Shown here: positions 39,498 to 48,577 of the stretch, one piece after another
How the letters are laid out: the number at the start of each line of letters is the position of its first letter
How positions within the stretch are numbered: the first letter of the stretch is position 1
Assembly: GCF_000423645.1 (NCBI RefSeq)
Contig: NZ_AUIJ01000008.1
Location: 1-64,000 of the forward strand
DNA from: Sediminimonas qiaohouensis DSM 21189
GTDB taxonomy: Bacteria > Pseudomonadota > Alphaproteobacteria > Rhodobacterales > Rhodobacteraceae
Length of the DNA: 64,000 nucleotides
Direction of reading: 5' to 3'
Notes under the pieces: generated by a model
The model's database searches: none
Told to the model about the DNA's origin: nothing
Seen by the model: the letters and a program-made list of their open reading frames with translations, nothing else
Made by a program: the position numbers and the translations under genes

Positions 39498-39537
39498 TTC
39501 AAGAAGTATTCTTTCGGAGGCGGCGGCGAAATATAAT
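39498..39537 (+). promoter_or_regulatory. Promoter and iron-operator-like repeat of siderophore operon
   Basis: TATAAT at 39532-39537 is preceded, 17 bases upstream, by TTCTTT as a possible -35. The inverted repeat AAGAA-GTA-TTCTT (39501-39513) overlaps that -35 and resembles the TTNNAGAA/TTCTNNAA style of Irr-type iron boxes. A repressor here would block the receptor operon. The regulator is an inference. Confidence 0.4.
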
Positions 39538-39641
39538 CCCTACTATTTTTGTTTACTTTTCCCGAGAGTTGTTTTATCGACCCGTCCGAGACCCAGCGCG
39601 ACGCCAGGCAAAATCCGAAAATCAGAATACGGGAACGGGAT

Positions 39642-41738
39642 ATGTTCTTTACGCGCGCGGCTGTGTCCGTCTGCGCCTTGGTCGCGGCTATGCCGGTCTT
39701 GGCGCAAGGCACCATCGAACTTGAGCAGATCACTATCGAAGGCGAGGCGACCGACGGGTTCTTCGGCGAAGCAGTGGCCACCAGCACCGGCACCATCACC
39801 AAGACCGGCGATGCCATTGCTGAAACCCCGCGTTCAGTCAGCGTGGTGACAAAACAGCAACTGCAGCAGCGCGGCGCGCGCACGATAGAGGATGCGCTAA
39901 AATACACCCCGGGCGTGACCGCCGGACAGTGGGGACTAGACGCGCGGTCGGACTGGTCTCTGGTCCGTGGCTTCAGCCCCACGACGTTGCATGATGGTCT
40001 GCCCGCCCGCTATGGATACTACAACGACACCACGCCCGAACCTTTCATGCTCGACAGCGTCGCCATACTGCGCGGCCCGGCCTCGGGCCTCTATGGCAGC
40101 GGCTCGGTCGGCGGCGTGGTCAATACCACGTCCAAGACCGCGGCACAGGACGCCCCGAACCTGTGGCAGTTGCAGGTCGGCTCGCATGACCGGCTGCAGG
40201 GCGGGGTCGATGTCAGCGGCGATCTGAACGCAAGCGGCACGCTGCGCTATCGCTTCGTCGGGTTGGCGCGGGATTCCGAGACGCAGGTGGATTTCTCGCA
40301 GGACGAGGTTCTTGCCTTCGCCCCGTCGATCACATGGCGGCCGTCCGAGGATACCGAGCTGACGGTTCTGGCCAACTACCAGGACGCCGACCGCAGCCCG
40401 CTGATCCAGTTCGCCTCGCTTTACGGCACGCTGCAGCCCGCCACCGGCTTCGGCAACGGCGCCTTCCTGCCCAACAGCCTCTTCATCGGTGAGCCGGATT
40501 TCGACACGTTCGAAACCGAGCAGCGCAGCATCACCGCCATGTTCAAGCACCGCTTCAACGCGACCTGGAGCATGAATGCGAACTTTCGCTATCTCGAAGG
40601 CGAGGCCGAGTACCAGCACGCCTGGTGGGCCTTCGACAATTTCGCCAACGGGCGCTACAATCCCGACGGCACGATCAACCGGACTTTTTATCGCGCCGAG
40701 AACGACCTGAAGACCCTTGCACTCGACAGCTACGCCACCGCCGAATACGCGTTGGGAGGGGTGCAGATGCGGACCATCCTGGGGGCCAGCTACACGCGTG
40801 GCACCCATGATTCCGACATCGGCTACGGGGCCCAGGTCGCGCCCATCGACCCGTTCAACCCGGTCTACGCGGGGTTCAACCCGATCACCGTGACCGACAC
40901 GCCGGGTACCTCGGTGGATGAATGGGGCGTCTACGCCCAGAACCGCGCCAGCTTCGACCGCTGGATCGTCGATTTCGGCCTGCGCTATGGCGCCATCGAG
41001 ACCGGCGCGTCCAACGGCAGCTTCGGCACCACCACACCGGCGGCCGAGGATGACAAATTGACGGGCAACGCGGCGGTGATGTACCGGTTCGACAACGGCC
41101 TCGCCCCCTATCTCAGCTATGCCACCAGCTTCCAGCAGGACGCCATCGGCACCGACGCGGCCGGAAACCCTTTCGATCCAACCGAAGGCGAACAGGTTGA
41201 ACTGGGCGTCAAGTACCAGCCCGCCGGCACGGACATGCTGCTCTCGGCGGCGCTGTTCGACCTGACCAAGTCGAACATGCTGGTGCAGGATCCTGCCAAC
41301 CCCGGCTTCCAGATCCAAACCGGCGAGACAACGGCCCGCGGTCTCGAAATCGAAGCCTATCGAAGCTTTGGCAACGTGTCGCTTCAGGCGGCCTATACCT
41401 ATCTGGGCACCGAAAACGCGGCAGGGTTCGACATCGCGCAAGCACCCAGCCATGCGGCCTCGCTCTGGGTGGATTACAAGCCGGCCGACATGTTGCCGGG
41501 TTGGCAGTTCGGCGGCGGTATGCGTTATACCGGCACCTCCTGGGACGGAAGCGGAACGCAGGCCACACCGGCCTACACCCTGTTAGACGCCTCGATCGGC
41601 TACGAGCGGGACAACTGGCGTCTGGCGCTCAACATCACGAACCTCACCGACGAGCGCTACGTCACCACCTGCCAGAGCGGCGCGTGCTATTTCGGCGAGG
41701 GCCGGACCGCACTTCTGACCCTCTCCTCCACCTTCTGA
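39642..41738 (+). CDS. TonB-dependent siderophore receptor (FhuA type)
   Basis: A 698-residue outer-membrane beta-barrel receptor for a ferric siderophore. The signal peptide ends near MPVLAQG. A TonB-box-like stretch (IELEQITIEGEA) is followed by the plug (TPRSVSVVTKQQLQQRGART, then SVAILRGPASGLYGSGSVGG). The barrel ends in LTLSSTF with the terminal Phe needed for assembly. ATG 39642 is chosen because GGGAACGGGA lies upstream and the signal peptide then fits. It heads a run of nine more import and energising genes to 49596. The siderophore cannot be named, although hydroxamates are common for this class. Confidence 0.95.
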   Translation: MFFTRAAVSVCALVAAMPVLAQGTIELEQITIEGEATDGFFGEAVATSTGTITKTGDAIAETPRSVSVVTKQQLQQRGARTIEDALKYTPGVTAGQWGLDARSDWSLVRGFSPTTLHDGLPARYGYYNDTTPEPFMLDSVAILRGPASGLYGSGSVGGVVNTTSKTAAQDAPNLWQLQVGSHDRLQGGVDVSGDLNASGTLRYRFVGLARDSETQVDFSQDEVLAFAPSITWRPSEDTELTVLANYQDADRSPLIQFASLYGTLQPATGFGNGAFLPNSLFIGEPDFDTFETEQRSITAMFKHRFNATWSMNANFRYLEGEAEYQHAWWAFDNFANGRYNPDGTINRTFYRAENDLKTLALDSYATAEYALGGVQMRTILGASYTRGTHDSDIGYGAQVAPIDPFNPVYAGFNPITVTDTPGTSVDEWGVYAQNRASFDRWIVDFGLRYGAIETGASNGSFGTTTPAAEDDKLTGNAAVMYRFDNGLAPYLSYATSFQQDAIGTDAAGNPFDPTEGEQVELGVKYQPAGTDMLLSAALFDLTKSNMLVQDPANPGFQIQTGETTARGLEIEAYRSFGNVSLQAAYTYLGTENAAGFDIAQAPSHAASLWVDYKPADMLPGWQFGGGMRYTGTSWDGSGTQATPAYTLLDASIGYERDNWRLALNITNLTDERYVTTCQSGACYFGEGRTALLTLSSTF

Positions 41739-41794
41739 ACTCCGACGGGTGGCCCCAGTTGCAGGGGTCACCTCCCTTTTCCAGGACCCTTGCG

Positions 41795-42787
41795 ATGCTG
41801 TGCACGCTTTTCGTTTGCCTGACCCTGCTCGCCGCCCCTGTTGCGGCGCAGGATTTTCCCGTGCGCATCGACCACGCCTTCGGCACCGCGACGATCCCCG
41901 ACCGTCCCACCCGTGTCGTCTCGCTCAGCTTCATCGGTCACGACTTCCTTCTGGCCCTCGGGGTGAAGCCCTACGCATTGCGCAAATGGTACGGCAACCA
42001 CCCCCACGGCGTCTGGCCCTGGGCGCAGGAGGCGCTGGGCGACGCCGAGCCCATCGTCATGCAGGGCGAGATCGACATCGAGGCCATCGCCGCCATGAAA
42101 CCCGACCTCATCGTGGGCCAGTGGAGCGGCATGAGCCAAAACGACTACCGCCTGCTGTCCCGGATCGCCCCTACCATTGCCCATCGCGCCGAATGGGGTT
42201 CTTATGGCGCACCCTGGCAGGGCATGCTGCGCACCCTCGGTGCGGTGACGGGCCGCCCGAACCGGGCCGAGGCGGAAATCGCCCGGCTCGAAGCCCGCAT
42301 CGCCCGCATCCGGGCGGCCCACCCCGACTGGCAGGGCGCCAGTGCCGCGATGGTCTGGGCCGGCAGCACCGGTGCCTATACCTCGCGCGACATCCGTGGC
42401 CGCCTGCTGCGCGACCTGGGCTTCACCGTGCCCGCGGCCATCGACGCGCGCGGCAGCCTCAACCGCGCCTATGTTCAGATCCCGCCCGAGGACCTGTCGC
42501 CCATCGACGTGGACGCATTGATCTGGCTCGACGCGGGCGGCTCGGTCGACCGTCTCAATAACCTGCCTCTGCGCGATACCATGCGCGCCTATACCCAGGG
42601 GCGCGAGATCTATTCAGGCCTCATGCTCTCGGCCGCATTGTCGCATTCCAGCCCGCTCAGCCTCGATTACGCGCTGGATCGCTTCGTGCCCCTGCTCGAA
42701 GCAGCGATGGACGGCGATCCGGCGACCGTGGTTTCCACCTCGCAGGAGGCCGGCATTCTCCCCCCGGGGGCGTCCGATGCGCGCTGA
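41795..42787 (+). CDS. Iron-siderophore ABC substrate-binding protein
   Basis: A 330-residue class III periplasmic binding protein. The signal peptide is MLCTLFVCLTLLAAPVAA. Then come VRIDHAFGTATIPDRPTRVV, PDLIVGQWSGMSQNDYRLLS and, at the C-lobe, DVDALIWLDAGGSVDRLNNL. It delivers the ferric siderophore to the FecCD-type permease pair that follows. The first permease overlaps it by 11 bases. ATG 41795 is chosen to give a proper signal peptide; the frame is open further upstream inside the receptor gene's end. Confidence 0.92.
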   Translation: MLCTLFVCLTLLAAPVAAQDFPVRIDHAFGTATIPDRPTRVVSLSFIGHDFLLALGVKPYALRKWYGNHPHGVWPWAQEALGDAEPIVMQGEIDIEAIAAMKPDLIVGQWSGMSQNDYRLLSRIAPTIAHRAEWGSYGAPWQGMLRTLGAVTGRPNRAEAEIARLEARIARIRAAHPDWQGASAAMVWAGSTGAYTSRDIRGRLLRDLGFTVPAAIDARGSLNRAYVQIPPEDLSPIDVDALIWLDAGGSVDRLNNLPLRDTMRAYTQGREIYSGLMLSAALSHSSPLSLDYALDRFVPLLEAAMDGDPATVVSTSQEAGILPPGASDAR

Positions 42788-43802
42788 CACCACTTGGCAC
42801 CTTCGCGCCGCAACCGATCGGCGGCCGCTCGTCCTGCTGGCTTCGCTTGCCGCGCTGGTTCTGCTCGCCCTGCTGGCGCTACGGTTGGGCTATCGCCCCG
42901 TGGACTGGGCCGATCTGGTCGGGGCCCTGACCGCCTTCGATCCGACCGACCCGGAACAGATCGTCATCCGCGAGATCCGCCTACCGCGCCTCGTCGGGGC
43001 GCTTCTCGCCGGAGCCGCCCTGGGGATCGCGGGCGCGCTGATCCAGGGGATGACCCGCAATCCGCTGGCCGATCCGGGGCTTCTGGGCATCAATGCAGGC
43101 GCGGCGGCCGGCGTGATCGGGGCAACCTTCCTGCTGGGGATGGCCGCGCCCGGCCAATATGTCTGGATGGCGTTTGGCGGCGGGGCGCTCGGCGCCGCGG
43201 CGGTCTTTGCCCTGGGTGGCGGCACGCAGGCCAGCCCTGCGCGGCTCTTGCTGGCGGGGGCCGCGCTGACCGCCTTCTTCCTCGCCATGATCCGCGGTCT
43301 CGTGTTGATGAGCCGGCAAAGCCTTGAGACCTATCGTTTCTGGGTTCTTGGCGGGTTCGACGACGTCACCCTTGGAACGCTGGCCGCGCTCTGGCCATTC
43401 TTCGTCGCGGGCGTTCTGGTCGCGCTGGCCGCCGCCACGCTGATCGATGCGCTGGCTCTGGGCGAGGATACCGCGCGTGGGCTGGGCGTGAATGTGGGCG
43501 GGGCGAAACTGCTCTGCGGTCTGGCCATCGTGCTGCTTTCTTCAAGCACGGTGGCCCTGGCCGGACCGATTGCCTTTGTCGGCCTGATCGTACCCCATAT
43601 GGCGCGCGCCGTGATGCGTCAGGACATTCTGTGGCTCGCCCCCTGTGCCGGGATCTTCGGTGCGGGCCTGATGGTGCTGGCCGATCTGGCCGGGCGCTCG
43701 GCGCTGTTCGGAGGCACCATGCAGGCGGGTGTGATGTCGGCGCTGATCGGCGGACCGATCCTAATCTGGCTGGTCCGCAGAACCGGGGGGCGCAGGCTGT
43801 GA
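42777..43802 (+). CDS. Iron-siderophore ABC permease (FecCD family), first
   Basis: A 341-residue inner-membrane permease with about nine to ten spans. Family marks are VIREIRLPRLVGALLAGAAL, GMTRNPLADPGLLGINAGAA and LVLMSRQSLETYRFWVLGGF. The conserved stretch after the coupling helix is PIAFVGLIVPHMARAVM. It forms a heterodimer with the next gene product. Confidence 0.94.
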   Translation: MRADTTWHLRAATDRRPLVLLASLAALVLLALLALRLGYRPVDWADLVGALTAFDPTDPEQIVIREIRLPRLVGALLAGAALGIAGALIQGMTRNPLADPGLLGINAGAAAGVIGATFLLGMAAPGQYVWMAFGGGALGAAAVFALGGGTQASPARLLLAGAALTAFFLAMIRGLVLMSRQSLETYRFWVLGGFDDVTLGTLAALWPFFVAGVLVALAAATLIDALALGEDTARGLGVNVGGAKLLCGLAIVLLSSSTVALAGPIAFVGLIVPHMARAVMRQDILWLAPCAGIFGAGLMVLADLAGRSALFGGTMQAGVMSALIGGPILIWLVRRTGGRRL

Positions 43803-44815
43803 TGCAGACGCTCCGTTTCGGTCCCGTTTCCCTTGCCGTACACCGGCGTCCGCTGATCGCCGGGGTCGGGCTGCTGGCCCTCGTGGCGCTGGCCGCCGTG
43901 GCGGCGCTGTTGATCGGCAGCTATCCGATCACCCCCGGCGGCATATGGCAGGCGCTGACCGGCCGCGCCGATGCGATCCCGGCCATGATCGTTCTGGATC
44001 ACCGTCTGCCGCGCATCCTGACCGCGATCGGGGCCGGCGCGGCACTGGGGCTTGCGGGCGCGATGGTCCAGACCATGCTGCGCAACCCGCTGGCCGCGCC
44101 AGACATCATCGGGTTCACCGCTGGCGCGAACGCGGGCGCGCTCCTTGCGGTGCTGCTAACCGGGGGGATGATCCTGGCCGGCGCCCTGGCCGGCGGGGCG
44201 CTGGCGGCCATGGCCGTCGTCGCGCTCGCCTGGCGCGGCGGGCTAGACACGTACCGGCTGATCCTCGTGGGTCTCGGCGCCAGCCTGTCGCTGGGCGCGG
44301 CGGCCGATCTGCTGCTGAGCTATACCGACGAGAACACCGCCGCCGACATGGCCCGTTGGCTTACCGGCACGCTGCATGCCCGCGGCCCGGCCGAGGTCGC
44401 GCTGGTCTGGGGCGGTCTGGCCATGCTGGCACCCATCGCGCTCTGGCTCGGCTTCCCGCTCGCGCGGATGACCTTCTCGAACGACACGGTCGTCGGCCTG
44501 GGCCTGCCGCTCGCGCCACTCCGGCTGGCCGTCACCGCACTGGCGGTCGCACTGGTGGCGCTGGCGGTGAGCGTGGCGGGCCCGCTGCCGTTCGTCGCCT
44601 TCGTCTCCGGTCCAATCGCAAGGCGCCTGACCGGAAGCGGCGGACCCGCCCTTCCGGCCGCCGCGCTGACGGGCGCAACGGTCACGCTGGGCGCAGACCT
44701 GGCGGCGCGCTCGATCCCGATGGTTCAGCTGCCTGCCGGTGTCTTCACCGCGATGGTCGGCGCGCCCGTTCTGGTCTGGCTCCTGTGGGTTCAGGCGAGG
44801 AAGGGGCGGCTGTGA
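43802..44815 (+). CDS. Iron-siderophore ABC permease (FecCD family), second
   Basis: A 337-residue FepG-like permease partner. Marks are VLDHRLPRILTAIGAGAALG, TMLRNPLAAPDIIGFTAGAN and AGPLPFVAFVSGPIARRLTG. ATG 43802 overlaps the previous stop by one base; a GTG at 43799 gives the familiar GTGA overlap and is equally possible. Both permeases are needed for one transporter. Confidence 0.94.
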   Translation: MQTLRFGPVSLAVHRRPLIAGVGLLALVALAAVAALLIGSYPITPGGIWQALTGRADAIPAMIVLDHRLPRILTAIGAGAALGLAGAMVQTMLRNPLAAPDIIGFTAGANAGALLAVLLTGGMILAGALAGGALAAMAVVALAWRGGLDTYRLILVGLGASLSLGAAADLLLSYTDENTAADMARWLTGTLHARGPAEVALVWGGLAMLAPIALWLGFPLARMTFSNDTVVGLGLPLAPLRLAVTALAVALVALAVSVAGPLPFVAFVSGPIARRLTGSGGPALPAAALTGATVTLGADLAARSIPMVQLPAGVFTAMVGAPVLVWLLWVQARKGRL

Positions 44816-44849
44816 TGCGTGTACAAAACGGACAAGGGGTCCTTTGAGT

Positions 44850-45641
44850 ATGGTACCAAACGGAACGAAATGCCGTCTGCGGGCCGAGGCGATCTCGGTC
44901 GACTATCCCGGTCGATCGGTGCTCGACAGCCTGTCGCTGGACATTCCGGCCGGCAAGGTAACGGCCATCGTCGGCCCCAACGCCTGCGGCAAGTCGACAC
45001 TGTTGCGGGCCCTGGCCCGGCTGACGCCGGTGGGGAGCGGGCAGGTCTCGCTCGATGGACAACCCATCGGGAAACAACGCTCGCGTACCGTTGCGCGGCA
45101 ACTCGCGATCCTGCCTCAGTCGCCGTTGGCGCCCGAGGGGTTGACCGTTCTGGACCTTGTCCGCCGCGGGCGCACCCCGCACCAATCCGCATTGCGTCAG
45201 TGGTCCCGCAAGGATGCCGAGGCGGTGGACCGCTCCTTGTGCCTGACCGGATTGAAAGGAATGTCCTTTCAATCGCTTGCCACGTTGTCGGGCGGTCAAC
45301 GGCAACGCGCGTGGATCGCGATGGCGTTGGCACAGGACACCGATCTTCTGCTTCTGGACGAGCCCACGACCTATCTCGATTTACCCCACCAGATCGAGCT
45401 TCTCACGCTCATCCGCAAGCTCAACCACGACACCGGCCGCACCGTGGCGATGGTGCTTCACGACATCAACCTTGCCGCCCGCTTCGCCGACCACATGGTC
45501 GCCCTCCGGGACGGCAGGGTGCGCCACCAGGGCGCCCCCGCCGAAGTTGTCAACGCCGAGATGATGCAAGACATCTTCTCGCTGCCCTGCACCGTGATCT
45601 CCGATCCGGTCCACGGCCACCCCCATGTCATTCCCGCCTGA
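44850..45641 (+). CDS. Iron-siderophore ABC ATP-binding protein
   Basis: A 263-residue FecE/FhuC-type ATPase. Walker A is VGPNACGKSTLLRALA, the signature is LSGGQRQRAWIAMALA and Walker B is LLLLDEPTTYLDLPHQIELL. The C-terminus holds VHGHPHVIPA, usual for this group. The start is ATG 44850 or TTG 44844, both near AAGGGG. It powers the permease pair encoded just upstream. Confidence 0.94.
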   Translation: MVPNGTKCRLRAEAISVDYPGRSVLDSLSLDIPAGKVTAIVGPNACGKSTLLRALARLTPVGSGQVSLDGQPIGKQRSRTVARQLAILPQSPLAPEGLTVLDLVRRGRTPHQSALRQWSRKDAEAVDRSLCLTGLKGMSFQSLATLSGGQRQRAWIAMALAQDTDLLLLDEPTTYLDLPHQIELLTLIRKLNHDTGRTVAMVLHDINLAARFADHMVALRDGRVRHQGAPAEVVNAEMMQDIFSLPCTVISDPVHGHPHVIPA

Positions 45642-45652
45642 AGGAGATGCCC

Positions 45653-46717
45653 GTGACCATGTCCCGACATATCGATTTCGCCCACCGCGCCGAGACCGCG
45701 CTCCCGGGTCTGGACCCGGCACGCCTGCGCGAGGCCATGATCGCGGAGGCCCTAGAGCATGGGTTGGAGGTCATGCAGGAAGCTAACGGAGGCGTGGCGG
45801 TGCTGACCGCTTATGGCCGCTACACGTTGGTGTCTCAGGCCGGAAAGGCCCACGCGTCGATCGAATCGCCCCGGGCGGATTGGCTCTTCGCCCTCAAGGA
45901 AGCTCTGACCGAAAAGGTATCCGCCCTGCACACCGGCGCAGTTGAGGAGATGCGATGGTCGGACGCTTTGCCGGAGGGAATCCGCCCCCCGAATTTCCAG
46001 TTCGTCGAGATCCGGGCGATCACGGCGGTCGGTCGGGATTTTCTGCGCGTCACGGTCGGTGCAGAGGATCTGTCGGCGTTCGGCGATGACGCGATCCACT
46101 TCCGCCTGGTCCTGCCGGCGCCGGGTGACGCCGAGCCCGAATGGCCCCGTATCGCTGCCAACGGTGCGACGATCTGGCCCAAAGGTGAGAAAGCGCTGCA
46201 CCGGCCGGTCTACACCGTGCGCCAGATCGACATGACACGCGGCGAGCTGACCTTTGATCTATTCGTTCATGAGGGCGGGCGGGCCACCGACTGGGCGCGG
46301 TCCGTCCGTATCGGCTCTCGCGTCGGGCTGACCGGACCGGGGGGCGGCGGGATACCGAAAACCTTCGGGATCACGCTTTACGCCGACGAAACCGGGTTTC
46401 CTGCCGCGGCCCGCATTCTCGAAGCGTTGCCGCCGGAGGCGACCGGGCACGCCGTCCTGAGCGCCCGAGTCGGTGCGGCGTGCGGATACCCCTTGCCCAC
46501 CCACCCGGGGGTGCAGGTGCACTGGCGCGCGGGAGAGTCGTCCACGCGACTGGCCGACCGTGCCATTGCCGAGCGGGCAACCCATGAAGCGCACAGCTTG
46601 TGGTTTGCGGCCGAAAAGGCAGGCGCACAGAAATTGCGCGTCTGGTGCAAGGCCAATGGGGTCGATCTCCGCGACCACTACGTCGCCGCGTTCTGGACAC
46701 AAGGTAACTGGACATGA
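45653..46717 (+). CDS. Siderophore-interacting protein with N-terminal DUF2218-like domain
   Basis: A 354-residue cytoplasmic flavoprotein likely to reduce ferric siderophore and release iron. Residues ~15-95 resemble DUF2218 (GVAVLTAYGRYTLVSQAGKA). Then comes the FAD_binding_9/SIP fold: FVEIRAITAVGRDFLRVTVG, RPVYTVRQIDMTRGELTFDL and WARSVRIGSRVGLTGPGGGG. The C-terminus is AFWTQGNWT. The start is GTG 45653, 6 bases after AAGGAG. The frame is open back to 44819, but that part overlaps the ATPase gene and is not coding. It overlaps exbB by 4 bases. Confidence 0.88.
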   Translation: MTMSRHIDFAHRAETALPGLDPARLREAMIAEALEHGLEVMQEANGGVAVLTAYGRYTLVSQAGKAHASIESPRADWLFALKEALTEKVSALHTGAVEEMRWSDALPEGIRPPNFQFVEIRAITAVGRDFLRVTVGAEDLSAFGDDAIHFRLVLPAPGDAEPEWPRIAANGATIWPKGEKALHRPVYTVRQIDMTRGELTFDLFVHEGGRATDWARSVRIGSRVGLTGPGGGGIPKTFGITLYADETGFPAAARILEALPPEATGHAVLSARVGAACGYPLPTHPGVQVHWRAGESSTRLADRAIAERATHEAHSLWFAAEKAGAQKLRVWCKANGVDLRDHYVAAFWTQGNWT

Positions 46718-47814
46718 AGATCAACAACGTCATGACTCTCTTTAGACACCGCACGGCCTCCCGCCCTCATACGGCGCTCGGGCGCCGCAACGCAGCCACC
46801 GCAAGCCCCACGGCCTGCGCCGTCTTGACCCTATGGGCGCTTGCCGGCACGGCCTTGGCTCAGGATGCGCCCCAACCGCCCGAAATCACCGGCGAGGCGC
46901 CGGCGCTGGCCGCTCCCGAACCGGAAACCGCAGATCGCCCTGCCAAGGCATCCCCGGAGGCCGCCGCGCCCCAGGTCGAAACAGAAATTGCGCCGGCCGA
47001 AGCGACGTCGGAAAACGGCGCGGTAACGCCCCCGACCGAAACCACATCCGTCGGGTCAAGCGGCGGGACGCAAACCGACCCCTCCCGAGCGCAGAGCGCG
47101 CCCGAGGCCGCCGGCTCCCCCGCGGTGGCGCCGGATGAGGCGGCCGAGCCGTTCCTCACGGCGATGGAAACCGCAGTGGAACGTGCGCTGACCTTTCTGC
47201 GCAATGGCGGCCCTGCGATCTGGGCCATTGCCGCGCTGTCCGTGGCCACACTCGCGCTGATCTTATGGAAGGCCTGGCGTCTTGCGCTCATGGGCGCGTG
47301 GTCGCGCGGCAAGGCCGACCGCGCGGTCGAGGCGTATCAGCACGGCGACACAGCCAGCGCGCTCGCCCTGGTTGAGAGGCGGCGCGGAATCCGCTCGCAG
47401 GTCATGGCGACCACCCTGCGCAGCCTCGAGCGGCTTTCCGGGGAGGCGGCGCGCGAAGAAACCGCGCGCGTCGCCAAACGCCGGTTGGCCTCGGCGCGCG
47501 ACGGGCTGGGGGCGCTGGAACTGATCGCCACCATCGCGCCTCTGCTGGGGCTTCTGGGCACGGTTCTGGGCATGATTGCCGCGTTCCAGGCGTTGCAGGC
47601 CGCGGGATCGCGCGCCGATCCGGCCCTGCTTGCCGGCGGCATCTGGGAGGCGCTTCTGACCACCGCGGCCGGTATGGCCGTGGCGATCCCGGCTTCGGCG
47701 GCGCTGACATGGTTCGAGTCGGTGGTGGAGCGGATGCGCCGCGACATCGAGGACAATGCGGTGCGCGTCTTCATCGCCGCGCAACCCGAGGCCCTGAAAC
47801 TCGCGGCCGAATGA
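46714..47814 (+). CDS. exbB: ExbB proton channel subunit with long N-terminal extension
   Basis: 366 residues. An N-terminal signal-like segment (CAVLTLWALAGTALAQ) leads into ~110 residues rich in Pro, Ala, Glu and Thr, expected in the periplasm. The MotA/TolQ/ExbB core then has three membrane helices: GGPAIWAIAALSVATLALIL near 165-190, LELIATIAPLLGLLGTVLGM near 265, and WEALLTTAAGMAVAIPASAA near 310. ExbB forms the pentameric channel that drives TonB. It is coupled to the preceding gene by an ATGA overlap. Confidence 0.93.
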   Translation: MKINNVMTLFRHRTASRPHTALGRRNAATASPTACAVLTLWALAGTALAQDAPQPPEITGEAPALAAPEPETADRPAKASPEAAAPQVETEIAPAEATSENGAVTPPTETTSVGSSGGTQTDPSRAQSAPEAAGSPAVAPDEAAEPFLTAMETAVERALTFLRNGGPAIWAIAALSVATLALILWKAWRLALMGAWSRGKADRAVEAYQHGDTASALALVERRRGIRSQVMATTLRSLERLSGEAAREETARVAKRRLASARDGLGALELIATIAPLLGLLGTVLGMIAAFQALQAAGSRADPALLAGGIWEALLTTAAGMAVAIPASAALTWFESVVERMRRDIEDNAVRVFIAAQPEALKLAAE

Positions 47815-47815
47815 G

Positions 47816-48190
47816 ATGCAATTCACGTCCCCCGCCCGCCCCCGGCGCAAGCCCAGCCTTACGCCCATGATCGACGTGGTCTTTCTGCTCCTCGTTTTCT
47901 TCATGCTGGCCTCGCGCTTCGGGACAGAGGCGATGATGCCACTCCCGCTCGCCGCGTCCGGCGGGGACAGCTACAACGGCCCGCCGCGCCTGGTGGACAT
48001 CTCCCCGGCCTCGGTGGCGCTTAATGGCCGGCCCGTCGATGACCTGCCAGCCGCGTTACAGCCGCTGATGAGCAGCCCCACCGACATGGTGATCCTGCGC
48101 GGCCAAGAGGGCGCCGAACTTCAGCGGGTGGTCAGCGTCAGCGAAGAGCTGCGCGGCGCGGGGTTTACCGCGCTTGTTCTGGTGGAGTGA
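47816..48190 (+). CDS. exbD: ExbD, proton-path Asp present
   Basis: 124 residues. The single membrane helix begins at the conserved TPMIDVVFLLLVFFMLASRF, with Asp20 at the proton-carrying position (Asp25 in Escherichia coli ExbD). The periplasmic domain follows and ends VSEELRGAGFTALVLVE. It is the first of two adjacent exbD genes in the operon. Confidence 0.94.
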   Translation: MQFTSPARPRRKPSLTPMIDVVFLLLVFFMLASRFGTEAMMPLPLAASGGDSYNGPPRLVDISPASVALNGRPVDDLPAALQPLMSSPTDMVILRGQEGAELQRVVSVSEELRGAGFTALVLVE

Positions 48191-48193
48191 GAC

Positions 48194-48577
48194 ATGGATC
48201 TGAGTGAACCGCCCGAGCGTCCCCGCGGCGAATCCATCGTGCCCATGATCAACGTGGTATTCCTGTTGCTCATCTTTTTCCTGATGACCTCGCAACTGGC
48301 CTCGCCCGAACCTTTCGAGGTGACACCGCCGGAAGCGGAGACAGACGCGGAAGTGGAGGCGGAACCGGTCCTTTTCGTCAGCGCCGAGGGTCGGATCGTC
48401 TTTGACGGACATGAAGGGTCGCAAGCAATCGCCGCCCTGGCCGGGCAGCAGGAAGAAGGTTTCGTCATCCAGTTACGCGCTGATTCCGGGCTGGAGGCGA
48501 AAAAGCTCGCCGCGATCCTACGCGATCTGTCGCAGGCGGGCCTGTCACGCGTCGAACTGGTGGTTGCACATAAATGA
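48194..48577 (+). CDS. Second ExbD-like protein, Asp replaced by Asn
   Basis: 127 residues, paralogous to the preceding ExbD. The helix start reads VPMINVVFLLLIFFLMTSQL: Asn20 (codon AAC) stands where Asp is required for proton passage. The periplasmic domain is acidic in its first part (PPEAETDAEVEAEP) and ends AGLSRVELVVAHK. Since ExbD works as a dimer inside the ExbB ring, the pair may form a heterodimer with one active Asp. It overlaps tonB by 4 bases. Confidence 0.92.
   Translation: MDLSEPPERPRGESIVPMINVVFLLLIFFLMTSQLASPEPFEVTPPEAETDAEVEAEPVLFVSAEGRIVFDGHEGSQAIAALAGQQEEGFVIQLRADSGLEAKKLAAILRDLSQAGLSRVELVVAHK

Larger units (their letters stand above)
38970..39641. other. Gene-free region with repeats and promoter
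   Basis: 672 bases between livM and the siderophore receptor gene. It contains the palindromic repeat element (39103-39358) and, at its right end, an AT-richer promoter segment with an operator-like repeat (39498-39537). Open frames across it are low in conserved features and are not called. Confidence 0.7.

Noticed and set aside
39936-41453. A 505-codon frame antisense to the siderophore receptor
   Set aside because: It mirrors the receptor gene, has no recognisable motif and no ribosome site.
44819-45652. N-terminal extension of the siderophore-interacting protein frame
   Set aside because: This stretch overlaps the ATPase gene in another frame. A good ribosome site (AAGGAG) sets the start at 45653.
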